From positions 1 through 60,540 of the forward strand of contig JAGPFE010000018.1 in NCBI GenBank assembly GCA_018056705.1: a stretch of DNA of 60,540 bases, read 5' to 3'. A program made the position numbers and the translations under genes. Source of the stretch: Candidatus Hydrogenedentota bacterium (GTDB lineage Bacteria > Hydrogenedentota > Hydrogenedentia > Hydrogenedentales > CAITNO01). This document shows, piece by piece, positions 10,471 through 18,326 of this stretch (position 1 is the first letter of the stretch; every line of letters starts with the position of its first letter). The notes beneath the pieces are model-generated. The model saw only the letters and a program-made list of their open reading frames with translations, was not told the DNA's origin and ran no database searches.

Positions 10471-11364
10471 TTATTCGAACTTCCGGCCCGTTAACCGTTC
10501 GAAGGCTTCCACGTACTTCTCACGGGTGCGCGCCACCACGTCCTCGGGCAACGGCGGCGGCGGCGAATTCTTGTCCCACTTCACGCTTTCCAGGTAATCC
10601 CGGACAAACTGCTTGTCAAAACTCGGCTGGCTTTTCCCCGGCTCGTAGGTTTCCGCCGGCCAGAACCGGGACGAATCCGGGGTTAACACTTCGTCCGCCA
10701 GCACCAGGGCCCCCTCCAGTTCGCCGAATTCGAACTTGGTGTCGCACAGGATGATACCCCGTTCCCGCGCAATGTCCCGGGCCCGACGGTAGATCGCGAG
10801 AGCTGTTTCCCGGACCCGGTTGTTCCAGTCCTCCCCGATGATCCGCGCCGCCTCTTCCGGGGAAATGTTCTCGTCGTGTCCCGTCTCGGCCTTTGTCGAC
10901 GGCGTGTACAGTGGCTCGGGCAGTTCGTCCGATTCCCGCAGGCCCGCGGGCAGCGGTATACCGCACACCGTGCCCCGCTGGCGGTATTCTTTCAGCCCGC
11001 TTCCGGCGAGGTATCCCCGGATAATCACCTCCACGGGGAAAATCCGGCACTTGCGCACCAGCATGGACCGCCCCGCGAACTGTTCCGGATGACTGCGGAA
11101 CGGTTCCGGAAATTCCGAAAGTTCCGCCGTGACCAGGTGGTTGCGGCACAAGTCCGCCGTCTGTTCAAACCAGAACAGCGAAATCTGCGTCAGGATCCGG
11201 CCCTTGTCCGGAATACCAACGGGGTTCACCCAGTCGAACGCGGATATCCGGTCCGTGGCAACGATCAGCAGGGTGTCGCCCAGGTCGTAGAGATCCCGGA
11301 CCTTTCCCCGTCGGTCAGGCTGACGCTCGGGAAGTCCCGTATGGGTCAGTGCGGCCTGTGTCAT
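10471..11364 (-). CDS. purC: SAICAR synthetase PurC
   Basis: Phosphoribosylaminoimidazole-succinocarboxamide synthase joins CAIR and aspartate in purine synthesis. At 297 residues it is the longer, yeast-like form. Recognised pieces are GKVRDLYDLGD (nucleotide-binding start), RISAFDWV, the PVEVIIRGYLAGSGLKEY block, and the C-terminal DTKFEFG followed by DEVLTPDSSRFWP. The start has AGAGGAG nearby upstream. It lies 31 bases before purF and 56 bases after the GH4 gene on the same strand, so purine genes sit at the end of a glycosidase run. That arrangement suggests shared transcription, though an unrecognised promoter in the 56-base gap cannot be excluded. Confidence 0.96.
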   Translation of the reverse strand: MTQAALTHTGLPERQPDRRGKVRDLYDLGDTLLIVATDRISAFDWVNPVGIPDKGRILTQISLFWFEQTADLCRNHLVTAELSEFPEPFRSHPEQFAGRSMLVRKCRIFPVEVIIRGYLAGSGLKEYRQRGTVCGIPLPAGLRESDELPEPLYTPSTKAETGHDENISPEEAARIIGEDWNNRVRETALAIYRRARDIARERGIILCDTKFEFGELEGALVLADEVLTPDSSRFWPAETYEPGKSQPSFDKQFVRDYLESVKWDKNSPPPPLPEDVVARTREKYVEAFERLTGRKFE

Positions 11365-11420
11365 GGTGGCATCTCCTCTAAGGAAGGGTAAGGGGAACCG
11401 GTTTCGACCGGTCCCGCGCC

Positions 11421-12707
11421 TCAGAAAAACGTGCCCTGCAGATAGGGCCGGTTGATCTCCAGCAGTTCATCCAGCAGTTTTACGCACCCGTCCGCTCCCG
11501 GCATGAGCGGATGCAGCAGCATGGCCTCGAATGCCGCTTCCCGGTCTCCCGTGACTGCCGCCAGCACGGTCAGCGTTTCGTAGGCCTTGATGTTCTGCAT
11601 CAGTCCCCGGATCACCGGTTCCGGGGCCGGCTGAGGAATCGGTATGGCCCCATCACGACCGATCAGCGCCGGGATCTCCACCGACGCGTCGGCATCAAGG
11701 GTCGGCACCGCGCCGCCGTTCCGGACGCACACGATCTGCCGGTTCCGCAGGTCGTTTTCCACCGCCTCGATCAGCATGAACGCCGCCGTGGAATAGTGCG
11801 CGCCGCCCCGCTTGCCCAGTTCTTCGGGCTTTTCGGTCAGGCCGGGATCCTGGTACTTGCGAAACAATGCCTGTTCCACCTCCACCACCTCTTCTCCCCG
11901 GGTTTTCGGCTTATTTTTCAGCGTTTCGAGCACGCTGTCCGTGCTGTAGTAGTACTGCAGGTAGTAATTGCAGAACATCCCCAGCCGGCGCATGGCCGTG
12001 ATCATGTTACTCCGGGTCACCGGGTTTGGCCATTCTTCTTCCGCCTGCTTCTCGATGAACGCCTCGATGACCTCCCCGGTAATATCTTTACCCTTGAACA
12101 GAAAACGTCGCACCCACGACAGGTGATTCAGTCCCACGTAATCCAGTTCGAGGTCGCCCACCTCCCCCCCGGTGTGCTTCAGGGTATCCATGATGATCCC
12201 GATGGGCACGTTGCACAGTCCCACCGTCCGGACATGGCTGTGCCGGACCACCGCCTCGGTGTTGATCCCCGCCGGATTCGTGAAATTCACCAGGAATCCG
12301 TCCGGGGCCAGTTCTTCCATGGCGTACGCCACGTCCAGGATCCGCGGAATCGTCCGCAGCGCGCACGCGAAACCTCCTACCCCCGTGGTTTCCTGGCCGA
12401 TGATCCCGTGGCGCAACCCCAGTTTCTCGTCGTTGATGCGCGCCTGCATCCCTCCTACACGGATCTGGGTAATCACGTACCGCGCGTCTTTCACCGCCTC
12501 CCGCATGGAAGTAGTACCATGCACCGTGAACGGGTTACCGTGACGTTCCGCCATCCTCCGCGAGAACGCCACGTTGATTCCAAGTCGCTCCTCGTTCTGG
12601 TCCATCAGCCAGACTTCCGTCACGGGAATCGTCGACACGCGGGCGAACAGGCCGTCGAGCAACTCGGGGGTATATGAACTGCCACCACCGATTACCGCCA
12701 GTTTCAT
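11421..12707 (-). CDS. GH4 family NAD-dependent glycosidase (6-phospho-beta-glucosidase type)
   Basis: The 428-residue protein opens with an NAD-binding GGGSSYTPEL loop. It has the GH4 metal-site residues Cys165 (GLCNVPIG) and His195 (GLNHLSWVRR), plus the NFTNPAG strand, all typical of the 6-phospho-beta-glucosidase branch. GH4 enzymes use NAD and a divalent metal to cleave (often phosphorylated) glycosides through an oxidation-elimination route in the cytoplasm. No phosphotransferase system is visible nearby, so the substrate may not be a 6-phosphate sugar. It follows the GH38 gene by 121 bases on the same strand. The exact substrate is open. Confidence 0.9.
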   Translation of the reverse strand: MKLAVIGGGSSYTPELLDGLFARVSTIPVTEVWLMDQNEERLGINVAFSRRMAERHGNPFTVHGTTSMREAVKDARYVITQIRVGGMQARINDEKLGLRHGIIGQETTGVGGFACALRTIPRILDVAYAMEELAPDGFLVNFTNPAGINTEAVVRHSHVRTVGLCNVPIGIIMDTLKHTGGEVGDLELDYVGLNHLSWVRRFLFKGKDITGEVIEAFIEKQAEEEWPNPVTRSNMITAMRRLGMFCNYYLQYYYSTDSVLETLKNKPKTRGEEVVEVEQALFRKYQDPGLTEKPEELGKRGGAHYSTAAFMLIEAVENDLRNRQIVCVRNGGAVPTLDADASVEIPALIGRDGAIPIPQPAPEPVIRGLMQNIKAYETLTVLAAVTGDREAAFEAMLLHPLMPGADGCVKLLDELLEINRPYLQGTFF

Positions 12708-12828
12708 CGAGAAAATCTCCTTGTGAAAGCGCGCGCTTACCGTGGAAAAAACACCGTGAACCCAGCCCTGTTATGGCAACAGGATACCGTTTCAGCAGGT
12801 TTCCGGTCAAAAAACGGCCATCGGCCCG

Positions 12829-15648
12829 TTACCCGGAACGGACCCGAAGGGTCACGATCTTCTTGGGGCCAATCTCCAGTTCCGCCCGGCCCTTTTGCAC
12901 CGGAATGGCCGGGTCGTTCTCCGGCTCCGTCTCTTCCAGCGTGCAACGCGCGAGGGATGTCACGGCAAAACCGAACCGCAGAACAACCCACTCCGGTCGC
13001 GTTCCGGGATTGTATAACCGAACAATCCAGCCTTGGCCATCCTCGGCGGGCTTCATGGCGGACAAGGCCACCTGTCCTCCATCCATTTCCATGATTCCAT
13101 GGCATCCCGGCAGGTCGCCTTCGGGGTTGGAGCCGGCCTGGCACGGTTGCAGGGGCGTAACCATGGCCTCGGCCACGTTCAGGACCTCCCCCGTGAACGT
13201 GTCGCCACCGTGGGGATACAGCAACCACCGGTATTCATGCTGCCCAGGGCACTGGGAAAGCCCCATTTCAGGATGGGGATCCCACCGCTTGCTCACCGTC
13301 GTCAGGTTCACCTCGTAGGCCCTGAGCAGGGTCACGGCCAGGGACCGGTCCCGACCCTGGGTCACCTCGTACTCCCGCAGTCCCGGCGACAGGAACGCCA
13401 GGCCCACCCTGCCGTCGTTCACGTCCACGAACCGCTGCATCGGAAAGGTCACCCCCTGGCGCCCCATCCACGGACTGCCCTCTCCGAACAGGACTTCACG
13501 CTCAACTATGTCGAACGCCGTCTCCGCGTGACATGTCCGCGTGTTGAGTTCCGTGGGAAAAATCACCCGGAGCCGGTGATCCCGCGCGGGGTTGCTGAAC
13601 CGGCAGGTCACCTCCAGATACGGTGCCCCCCGACGCAGCGTGTACGTGGTCACGAGGGGCATCGGCAGCAGGTGACCCGACCGCGAGGCGTTGTTGCCTA
13701 CCCCGTCCAGCCGACGCCACGGATCGCCTCCGTTTTCCACCAGGCATTCCGGCACCATCAGGGTCTGGCTCACGCTGATCCGTCCCAGCAGCGGGCCGTT
13801 TTCCAGCGTGGCGATGGTCGCCGGAAATCCCCGGCTGTCGATGGCCGCGTCGTGGGCCGGCGCGTGATGCATCCACGCGTGCCCCGCTTCGCCGTCATCG
13901 ACGTAATAATTCAACTCGCCGTACACCTGGCCCGTTTCCAGGTGCGTCAGGCATACCGTGCCGTTGTCGTTGATCCGCGCGCGGATCAGCCCGTTATCCA
14001 GTTCCCGGTTGACGGCAATGGGCGCGCCCGAGGCAAAGGCCGGGCCCCGTCTCACCCGGAACGTCTTCCACCCCATCCCCGGCACCGATTCCGCCGGAAA
14101 GCACGCGTGAAACCGCTCCGCCTTCATCATCATCGGCGCGTCGTCCGGGTGATTCACGATCACGTGCTTAGACAACCGGCCGTTGCACTGCACCGGAATC
14201 CGCGCGCCGGATTCCGGATCCTCCAGCGTGAATTCTTCGTGACCACCCGTCCACGGCAGGTCCACCACGCATTCGACCACTTCCGACCGCGCGCGCGGCA
14301 ACGGATTGAACACGCTCAGGACCACGTCTTCATCATCTCCCGGAACGCGAATACGCCGGTGCAGGGCCGCCAGCGCGTCATCCGTCACCGCCTCGGCAAT
14401 GTGTTCCGTCTGGCGCGCCCGGGACAGCACATCCTCTTCGATCGCGTCCACGCCCGACCCGGAAATGCTGTCGTGCGCGTGACACCGCAGCAGTTCCTTC
14501 CACGCGAGTTCCATCACGCCGTGGGGATAGGCCATGCCCGTCACCAGCGACGCCGCCGCCAGCGCGGGTTCCGCCAGCCGCTGCAGCGTCCATTCCGCCC
14601 GTGAACACGTCCATTTCATCCGTGCCCGACTGCTCAGCACGTCACTGTACAGGTGAATGATCAACGGCATGGGTTTCGGCGTTCGCCGTTCCCCGCGCAG
14701 CACGGGCAGGCGATCCCGGTCCGCCTCGGCAAGAACCCCGGCGATCAGGTCCGGGTAATGCCCATGCCGCACGATAACGCCAGGCAGGGCCTCGGCAATC
14801 TGGCGGACCATGTCCGGTTCCCGCTCGTCAGGAAGGCTGCTGTCATGGCCCATCATGAACGCCAGGTGCCGGGTGGCCGCCGCGTTTTTCTCCCGCGCGT
14901 ACAGGGCCTTGGCCCGATCCCGCAACACGTCCGGATCCAGTTCCACCCGCGGACGCAACAGCCACATGTGCCCGCTCGCCCGGTCCGGCGTCGACCGCCG
15001 AAACGGCAACCCACCCTCCCGCCAATGGTACTCACGATCCTCGGGACCCTTACCATAGCGCGCCGGACGGTACACCTGATGATAAAAGTTATACCGCGCC
15101 CCCGTGCTCATCCGGCTGGCCAGTAACCGCGTGCCGTCTGCCCCTTCCAGGATAAACTCGATCGCCGCCTCGTCATCGTTCACGCCGTGGTAGAACAGGA
15201 TCGTCCCGATCCCGAACCCCGCGTACAACTGGGCCATCTGCGAGTTCTGCCCATAGGAAAAGGGCGTGTGACCGATCTTCATCACGCCACCGAACCGTCG
15301 CCCCACGCGATGCCCCATCAGCAGGTTGCGGACCAGCGACTCCCCGTTGACTTCAAACCCTTCCGGGCAGGTGTACCACGGCCCGATCAGCAGGCGCTGC
15401 TCCCGAACGGCCCGTTCCACGGCCTCCCGTTTCTCCGGGCGGATTTCAAGGTAATCTTCCAGGGGAGCCACCTGGCCGTCCAGCACGAACGACCGGTAAT
15501 CCGGTCGCGTTTCCAGGATTTCCAGTAAGCGGTCCAGCAGTTCCACCAGCATCAGTCGCGTCCGCTGGTAATCGAAAAGCCATTCCCGGTCCCAATGGGT
15601 GTTCGCGATCAGGTAAACAACGTCTTCCCGGCGGTTTGTCGGCTCCAT
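12829..15648 (-). CDS. GH38 alpha-mannosidase-like protein lacking the usual nucleophile
   Basis: I place the start at the ATG at 15648, after GGAAAGGGA, giving 939 residues. An upstream extension to 15771 has no family similarity. The N-terminus carries zinc-ligand motif HWDREW (His18, Asp20). The segment LLIGPWYT..GESLVRNLL..RRFG..MKIG (about 87-126) aligns well with MngB-type alpha-mannosidases. The third conserved block HDSISG, holding another zinc ligand, is present. However, where MngB-type enzymes read PDSFG with the nucleophilic Asp, this protein reads PFSYG, with Phe130 in the Asp position. The beta-sandwich C-terminal half is full length. It may be inactive, use another residue, or act on a different substrate. 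It is followed by GH4, purC and purF. Confidence 0.85.
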   Translation of the reverse strand: MEPTNRREDVVYLIANTHWDREWLFDYQRTRLMLVELLDRLLEILETRPDYRSFVLDGQVAPLEDYLEIRPEKREAVERAVREQRLLIGPWYTCPEGFEVNGESLVRNLLMGHRVGRRFGGVMKIGHTPFSYGQNSQMAQLYAGFGIGTILFYHGVNDDEAAIEFILEGADGTRLLASRMSTGARYNFYHQVYRPARYGKGPEDREYHWREGGLPFRRSTPDRASGHMWLLRPRVELDPDVLRDRAKALYAREKNAAATRHLAFMMGHDSSLPDEREPDMVRQIAEALPGVIVRHGHYPDLIAGVLAEADRDRLPVLRGERRTPKPMPLIIHLYSDVLSSRARMKWTCSRAEWTLQRLAEPALAAASLVTGMAYPHGVMELAWKELLRCHAHDSISGSGVDAIEEDVLSRARQTEHIAEAVTDDALAALHRRIRVPGDDEDVVLSVFNPLPRARSEVVECVVDLPWTGGHEEFTLEDPESGARIPVQCNGRLSKHVIVNHPDDAPMMMKAERFHACFPAESVPGMGWKTFRVRRGPAFASGAPIAVNRELDNGLIRARINDNGTVCLTHLETGQVYGELNYYVDDGEAGHAWMHHAPAHDAAIDSRGFPATIATLENGPLLGRISVSQTLMVPECLVENGGDPWRRLDGVGNNASRSGHLLPMPLVTTYTLRRGAPYLEVTCRFSNPARDHRLRVIFPTELNTRTCHAETAFDIVEREVLFGEGSPWMGRQGVTFPMQRFVDVNDGRVGLAFLSPGLREYEVTQGRDRSLAVTLLRAYEVNLTTVSKRWDPHPEMGLSQCPGQHEYRWLLYPHGGDTFTGEVLNVAEAMVTPLQPCQAGSNPEGDLPGCHGIMEMDGGQVALSAMKPAEDGQGWIVRLYNPGTRPEWVVLRFGFAVTSLARCTLEETEPENDPAIPVQKGRAELEIGPKKIVTLRVRSG

Positions 15649-15680
15649 GATCCATCCCTTTCCACGCGAATCAGGCCGGC

Positions 15681-15689
15681 ATTGTACCA
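15681..15689 (-). promoter_or_regulatory. Putative extended -10 promoter of the GH38 gene
   Basis: The minus strand reads TGg-TACAAT about 33 bases before the GH38 ATG. It faces a similar motif on the plus strand at 15730-15738, so the 137-base gap seems to hold two divergent extended -10 promoters. I see no -35 match. Confidence 0.4.
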
Positions 15690-15729
15690 GAACCCGCGAG
15701 CGCCCCCGCGCTTCGTCTCCACGGGTTTC

Positions 15730-15738
15730 TGGTAAAAT
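15730..15738 (+). promoter_or_regulatory. Putative extended -10 promoter of the WalJ-like gene
   Basis: The sequence TGg-TAAAAT lies about 48 bases before the ATG at 15786. It is the plus-strand partner of the divergent motif at 15681-15689. Confidence 0.4.
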
Positions 15739-15785
15739 ACCCCCATCCTTACCCGCGCGAACGCGAACCACAGGAACCGGGCGAC

Positions 15786-16556
15786 ATGCTGCGCTTCGCT
15801 CTGCTCGCCAGCGGAAGCAAGGGAAACGCTACCCTGATTTCCGACGGCGAAACCCATATCCTTCAGGACGCCGGGATATCCCGCAAGCGCCTGGAAGAAC
15901 GGCTGCGCCTGCTGGGGGTCGCGCCTGAAAACCTCGCGGCCGTCCTCGTTACCCATGAACACAGTGACCATGTCCGGGGACTGCCCCTGCTTGCCCGCGC
16001 GTACGACATCCCCGTGTACGCCACCGGCCCCACCGCCCGCGAACTGGCGCTCCAGGACAACCACCGCGTTGTTACCTTCAGCGCGGGGGATGCCCTGGCC
16101 TTCGGAAATATCCGCGTCCAGAGTTATTCCGTCTCCCACGACGCCATCGATCCCGTCAACTACACCTATGCATCGGTCTCCGGCGCGAAACTCGGCTTCG
16201 CCACCGACCTCGGCCACCCCTGCAAACTCACCCTCGCCCGCCTGGCCGGTGCCCATGCCATCATTGTTGAATCCAACTACTGTCCCCACATGCTCCGCCG
16301 GGGACCTTACCCCCCCTTCCTGCAGCAGCGCATTCGTGGCCGCCAGGGACACCTCTCCAACGACGATGCCATGGCGCTGCTGGAAACCCTGCGGCACGAC
16401 AGGTTGCGCCTTGCCGTCCTGGTCCACGTGAGCGAACACAACAATGATCCAGCCCTGGTCCACGAAAATGTCTCCAGGATTTTCGCGGGCACCTCCGTGC
16501 GCGTCGTGGTCGCCCCCCCAGAGGGCTTAACCGAGTGGTTCGAGGTATTGCCGTGA
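15786..16556 (+). CDS. Metallo-beta-lactamase-fold hydrolase, WalJ/YycJ-like
   Basis: The 256-residue cytoplasmic protein starts LRFALLASGSKGNATLI, a hallmark of the YycJ/WalJ group. It carries the metal-binding THEHSDHVRGL motif (about 56-66) and later histidines and aspartates (SVSHDAIDP, FATDLGHP, ESNY). Relatives are 5'-3' DNA exonucleases linked to mismatch repair or cell-wall stress signalling, so a nuclease role is plausible but inferred. Length fits the family. The stop codon overlaps the preferred GTG start of the PocR-AraC regulator, implying translational coupling. Confidence 0.88.
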   Translation: MLRFALLASGSKGNATLISDGETHILQDAGISRKRLEERLRLLGVAPENLAAVLVTHEHSDHVRGLPLLARAYDIPVYATGPTARELALQDNHRVVTFSAGDALAFGNIRVQSYSVSHDAIDPVNYTYASVSGAKLGFATDLGHPCKLTLARLAGAHAIIVESNYCPHMLRRGPYPPFLQQRIRGRQGHLSNDDAMALLETLRHDRLRLAVLVHVSEHNNDPALVHENVSRIFAGTSVRVVVAPPEGLTEWFEVLP

Positions 16557-17860
16557 CTTCCCCTTCTGAAGTTCCGGATTTCGCCAGGCTCAAAGCCATC
16601 ATCGAACGTTTCCGTCTCGTCACGGGCCCCCCCATCGCGCTGCACAGGGGAGAGCCCTCTCGCCAGCACCTCGTGATCGGTACGTCCCCCTGCGCCGCCT
16701 GCGCCTTTATCAACGGGTTTCCCGCTGGAGCGCGCGCCTGTGCCCGGTCCAGGGCCAACGCCTTCGCCATTGTCCGCGACACCAGCCAGCCCGTCGCCTT
16801 CGTCTGTCACCTCGGATTCGGATGCGCGACCGCTGCCGTTCCCGGCGCACGCGATCACTGGGTAACCATCGGCCCCTTCATTCCCGAAGCCGCCGCGGAA
16901 TCCCTCGAGTTCACCGTCCGCCGCGGGCTTCAGGCCGTGGCCCTGCCCGACGCACTGGAAGGTCCCCTCCCATTCACGCTGGCCGATATCACCGCCCGTC
17001 CACCCCAATCCATGGCGGAGGCCGCGCTATGGGTCGCCGAATCCATTACCGCGCTGATCCCCGCCTCTCCGGGAACCACGGCAACAGGACCGATCCAGGA
17101 AACCGAACCGGGCACCCCAGGTTTTACGCCCGCGCCGGACCGACGGGTCCGGGTAGGCCGACCCGTTGAAGACGCCCGCGAAATCCCCGCCGCGGGGCTT
17201 GAATTCCCCCGCCTTCCCGTCTCCAGGGCGGTACCGGTACTCTGGCTGGCCGGCGGATCTCGCTCCCGGGCCTTGGACGCGTGGCAGCGTCGCGTCCGCG
17301 AACAGGCCCGACTGGCCGGACGGGCTCGGCCAGACTGGCATACTCTCCTTGAAATCACGGCGGACGTGCTGGAAGGTTGCGACCGCCTCGGCGCCCAGAC
17401 CGCGCCGGCCTGGGATGCCCTGGCCACCCTGCGCGAAAAAGTCGAAACAGATCCCTCGAGCGCGCCTGAGGAAACGCGGTGCCACGCGATCTTCCGCGAG
17501 ATCCACTGGCCAGCCGATTCGCGCCATCAATTCAGAATGCTTTGCGCGCGCTGGCTGGAAGAGATACGGAACGGCGATCCGGACCTTTCAGCCGCCGCGC
17601 GGGCCCTCGGTATACCCCCCGCGACGTTGTCGATCCGACTCCGGAAGACGATTGGCCTTACTTACAGCGGTTGCCGGTCCGCCCTGCGCCTGGAACTGGC
17701 CCGCCGGGAACTGGAATCCTCCGACAAGCCCATCCGCCTGGTAGCCGAAGCCGTGGGACTGTCCGATCCGGCCAACCTCCACCGGCTTTTCCGACGCCAC
17801 GGTTTACCGGCACCGGGGCTATACCGCTGGCTGACGCGAGCGCCAGGCCGAAAATCGTGA
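16553..17860 (+). CDS. PocR-domain AraC family transcriptional regulator
   Basis: The preferred start is the GTG at 16553: GAGG lies 7 bases upstream and it forms a GTGA overlap with the previous stop. A GTG at 16535 is the alternative. The 435-residue protein has an N-terminal PocR sensory domain (about 5-150), with cysteines in SPCAACAF, ARACARSRA and FVCHLGFG matching the family's pattern. A long linker with Pro/Arg-rich sequence follows, then two AraC-type helix-turn-helix units at about 340-430 (AARALGIPPATLSIRLRK; LVAEAVGLSDPANLHRLF). PocR domains are thought to bind small molecules such as hydrocarbon-derived metabolites. The regulated genes are unknown. This is the second PocR protein in the window. 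Confidence 0.85.
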   Translation: MTSPSEVPDFARLKAIIERFRLVTGPPIALHRGEPSRQHLVIGTSPCAACAFINGFPAGARACARSRANAFAIVRDTSQPVAFVCHLGFGCATAAVPGARDHWVTIGPFIPEAAAESLEFTVRRGLQAVALPDALEGPLPFTLADITARPPQSMAEAALWVAESITALIPASPGTTATGPIQETEPGTPGFTPAPDRRVRVGRPVEDAREIPAAGLEFPRLPVSRAVPVLWLAGGSRSRALDAWQRRVREQARLAGRARPDWHTLLEITADVLEGCDRLGAQTAPAWDALATLREKVETDPSSAPEETRCHAIFREIHWPADSRHQFRMLCARWLEEIRNGDPDLSAAARALGIPPATLSIRLRKTIGLTYSGCRSALRLELARRELESSDKPIRLVAEAVGLSDPANLHRLFRRHGLPAPGLYRWLTRAPGRKS

Positions 17861-18326
17861 GGAACCTGTTATGCCCATCCAGATATCATGGTTAACCCGG
17901 ATAAAACAATGGTGGTTGCGCTTGCGCTGTCCCACCGAGTTCCTCTGTGACAACTGCCGGTATGATCACCCATCCGCCTGTCGCCGCCCTGAACGCCCAA
18001 ACGCCACCCGCTGCCCCGATTACCGTCCAAGGTAATACTTCTTTGCCCACGTTTATTCGGAACAGGCATCCGGTCTTTACAGCACAAAGACCATTAGAAG
18101 CGCATACAGATCCAACAGGGGTTGGACCATCGGGTTGTTTTTCCAGGTTCCCCAAAAACGGAGTGCGTTCCGGCAGCAGGAGAAACTTTCCGTTTTTTTA
18201 AAGTTTCTCTCTCCTGGTCAAATGGGTTTATTGTATTCTCACGCCAGATCAGGATAAGATTACGGACAGTTGTACAGGGTGTAGGCCCCCATCAATAGGT
18301 CGGTTGTGACGACAAAGGAAAAGCGT
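17861..18326 (+). other. 466-base intergenic gap
   Basis: No convincing gene is present: the short frames on either strand lack ribosome sites and family-like sequence. It contains a 10-base perfect inverted repeat (18180-18209). Further on there is a weak -35/-10 pair (TTGTAT, about 18 bases, TAAGAT, around 18230-18260) that could serve the gene at 18327. Confidence 0.5.
18180..18209. repeat. Perfect 10-bp inverted repeat with a T-rich loop
   Basis: GAGAAACTTT is followed by a 10-base loop (cc then g and seven T) and then AAAGTTTCTC. The T run is in the loop rather than after the stem, so it is not a standard terminator in the plus direction. Roles as an operator, an RNA hairpin in the leader of the gene at 18327, or a terminator remnant are all possible. 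Confidence 0.5.

Noticed and set aside
11511..12677. Plus-strand frame of 388 codons opposite the GH4 gene
   Set aside because: The GH4 motifs on the minus strand are clear; the plus frame has shadow composition.
13033..14604. Long plus-strand frame opposite the GH38 gene (523 codons)
   Set aside because: It is antisense to a gene with clear family motifs and is Arg/His/Pro-rich, as GC-driven shadows are. It has no ribosome site.
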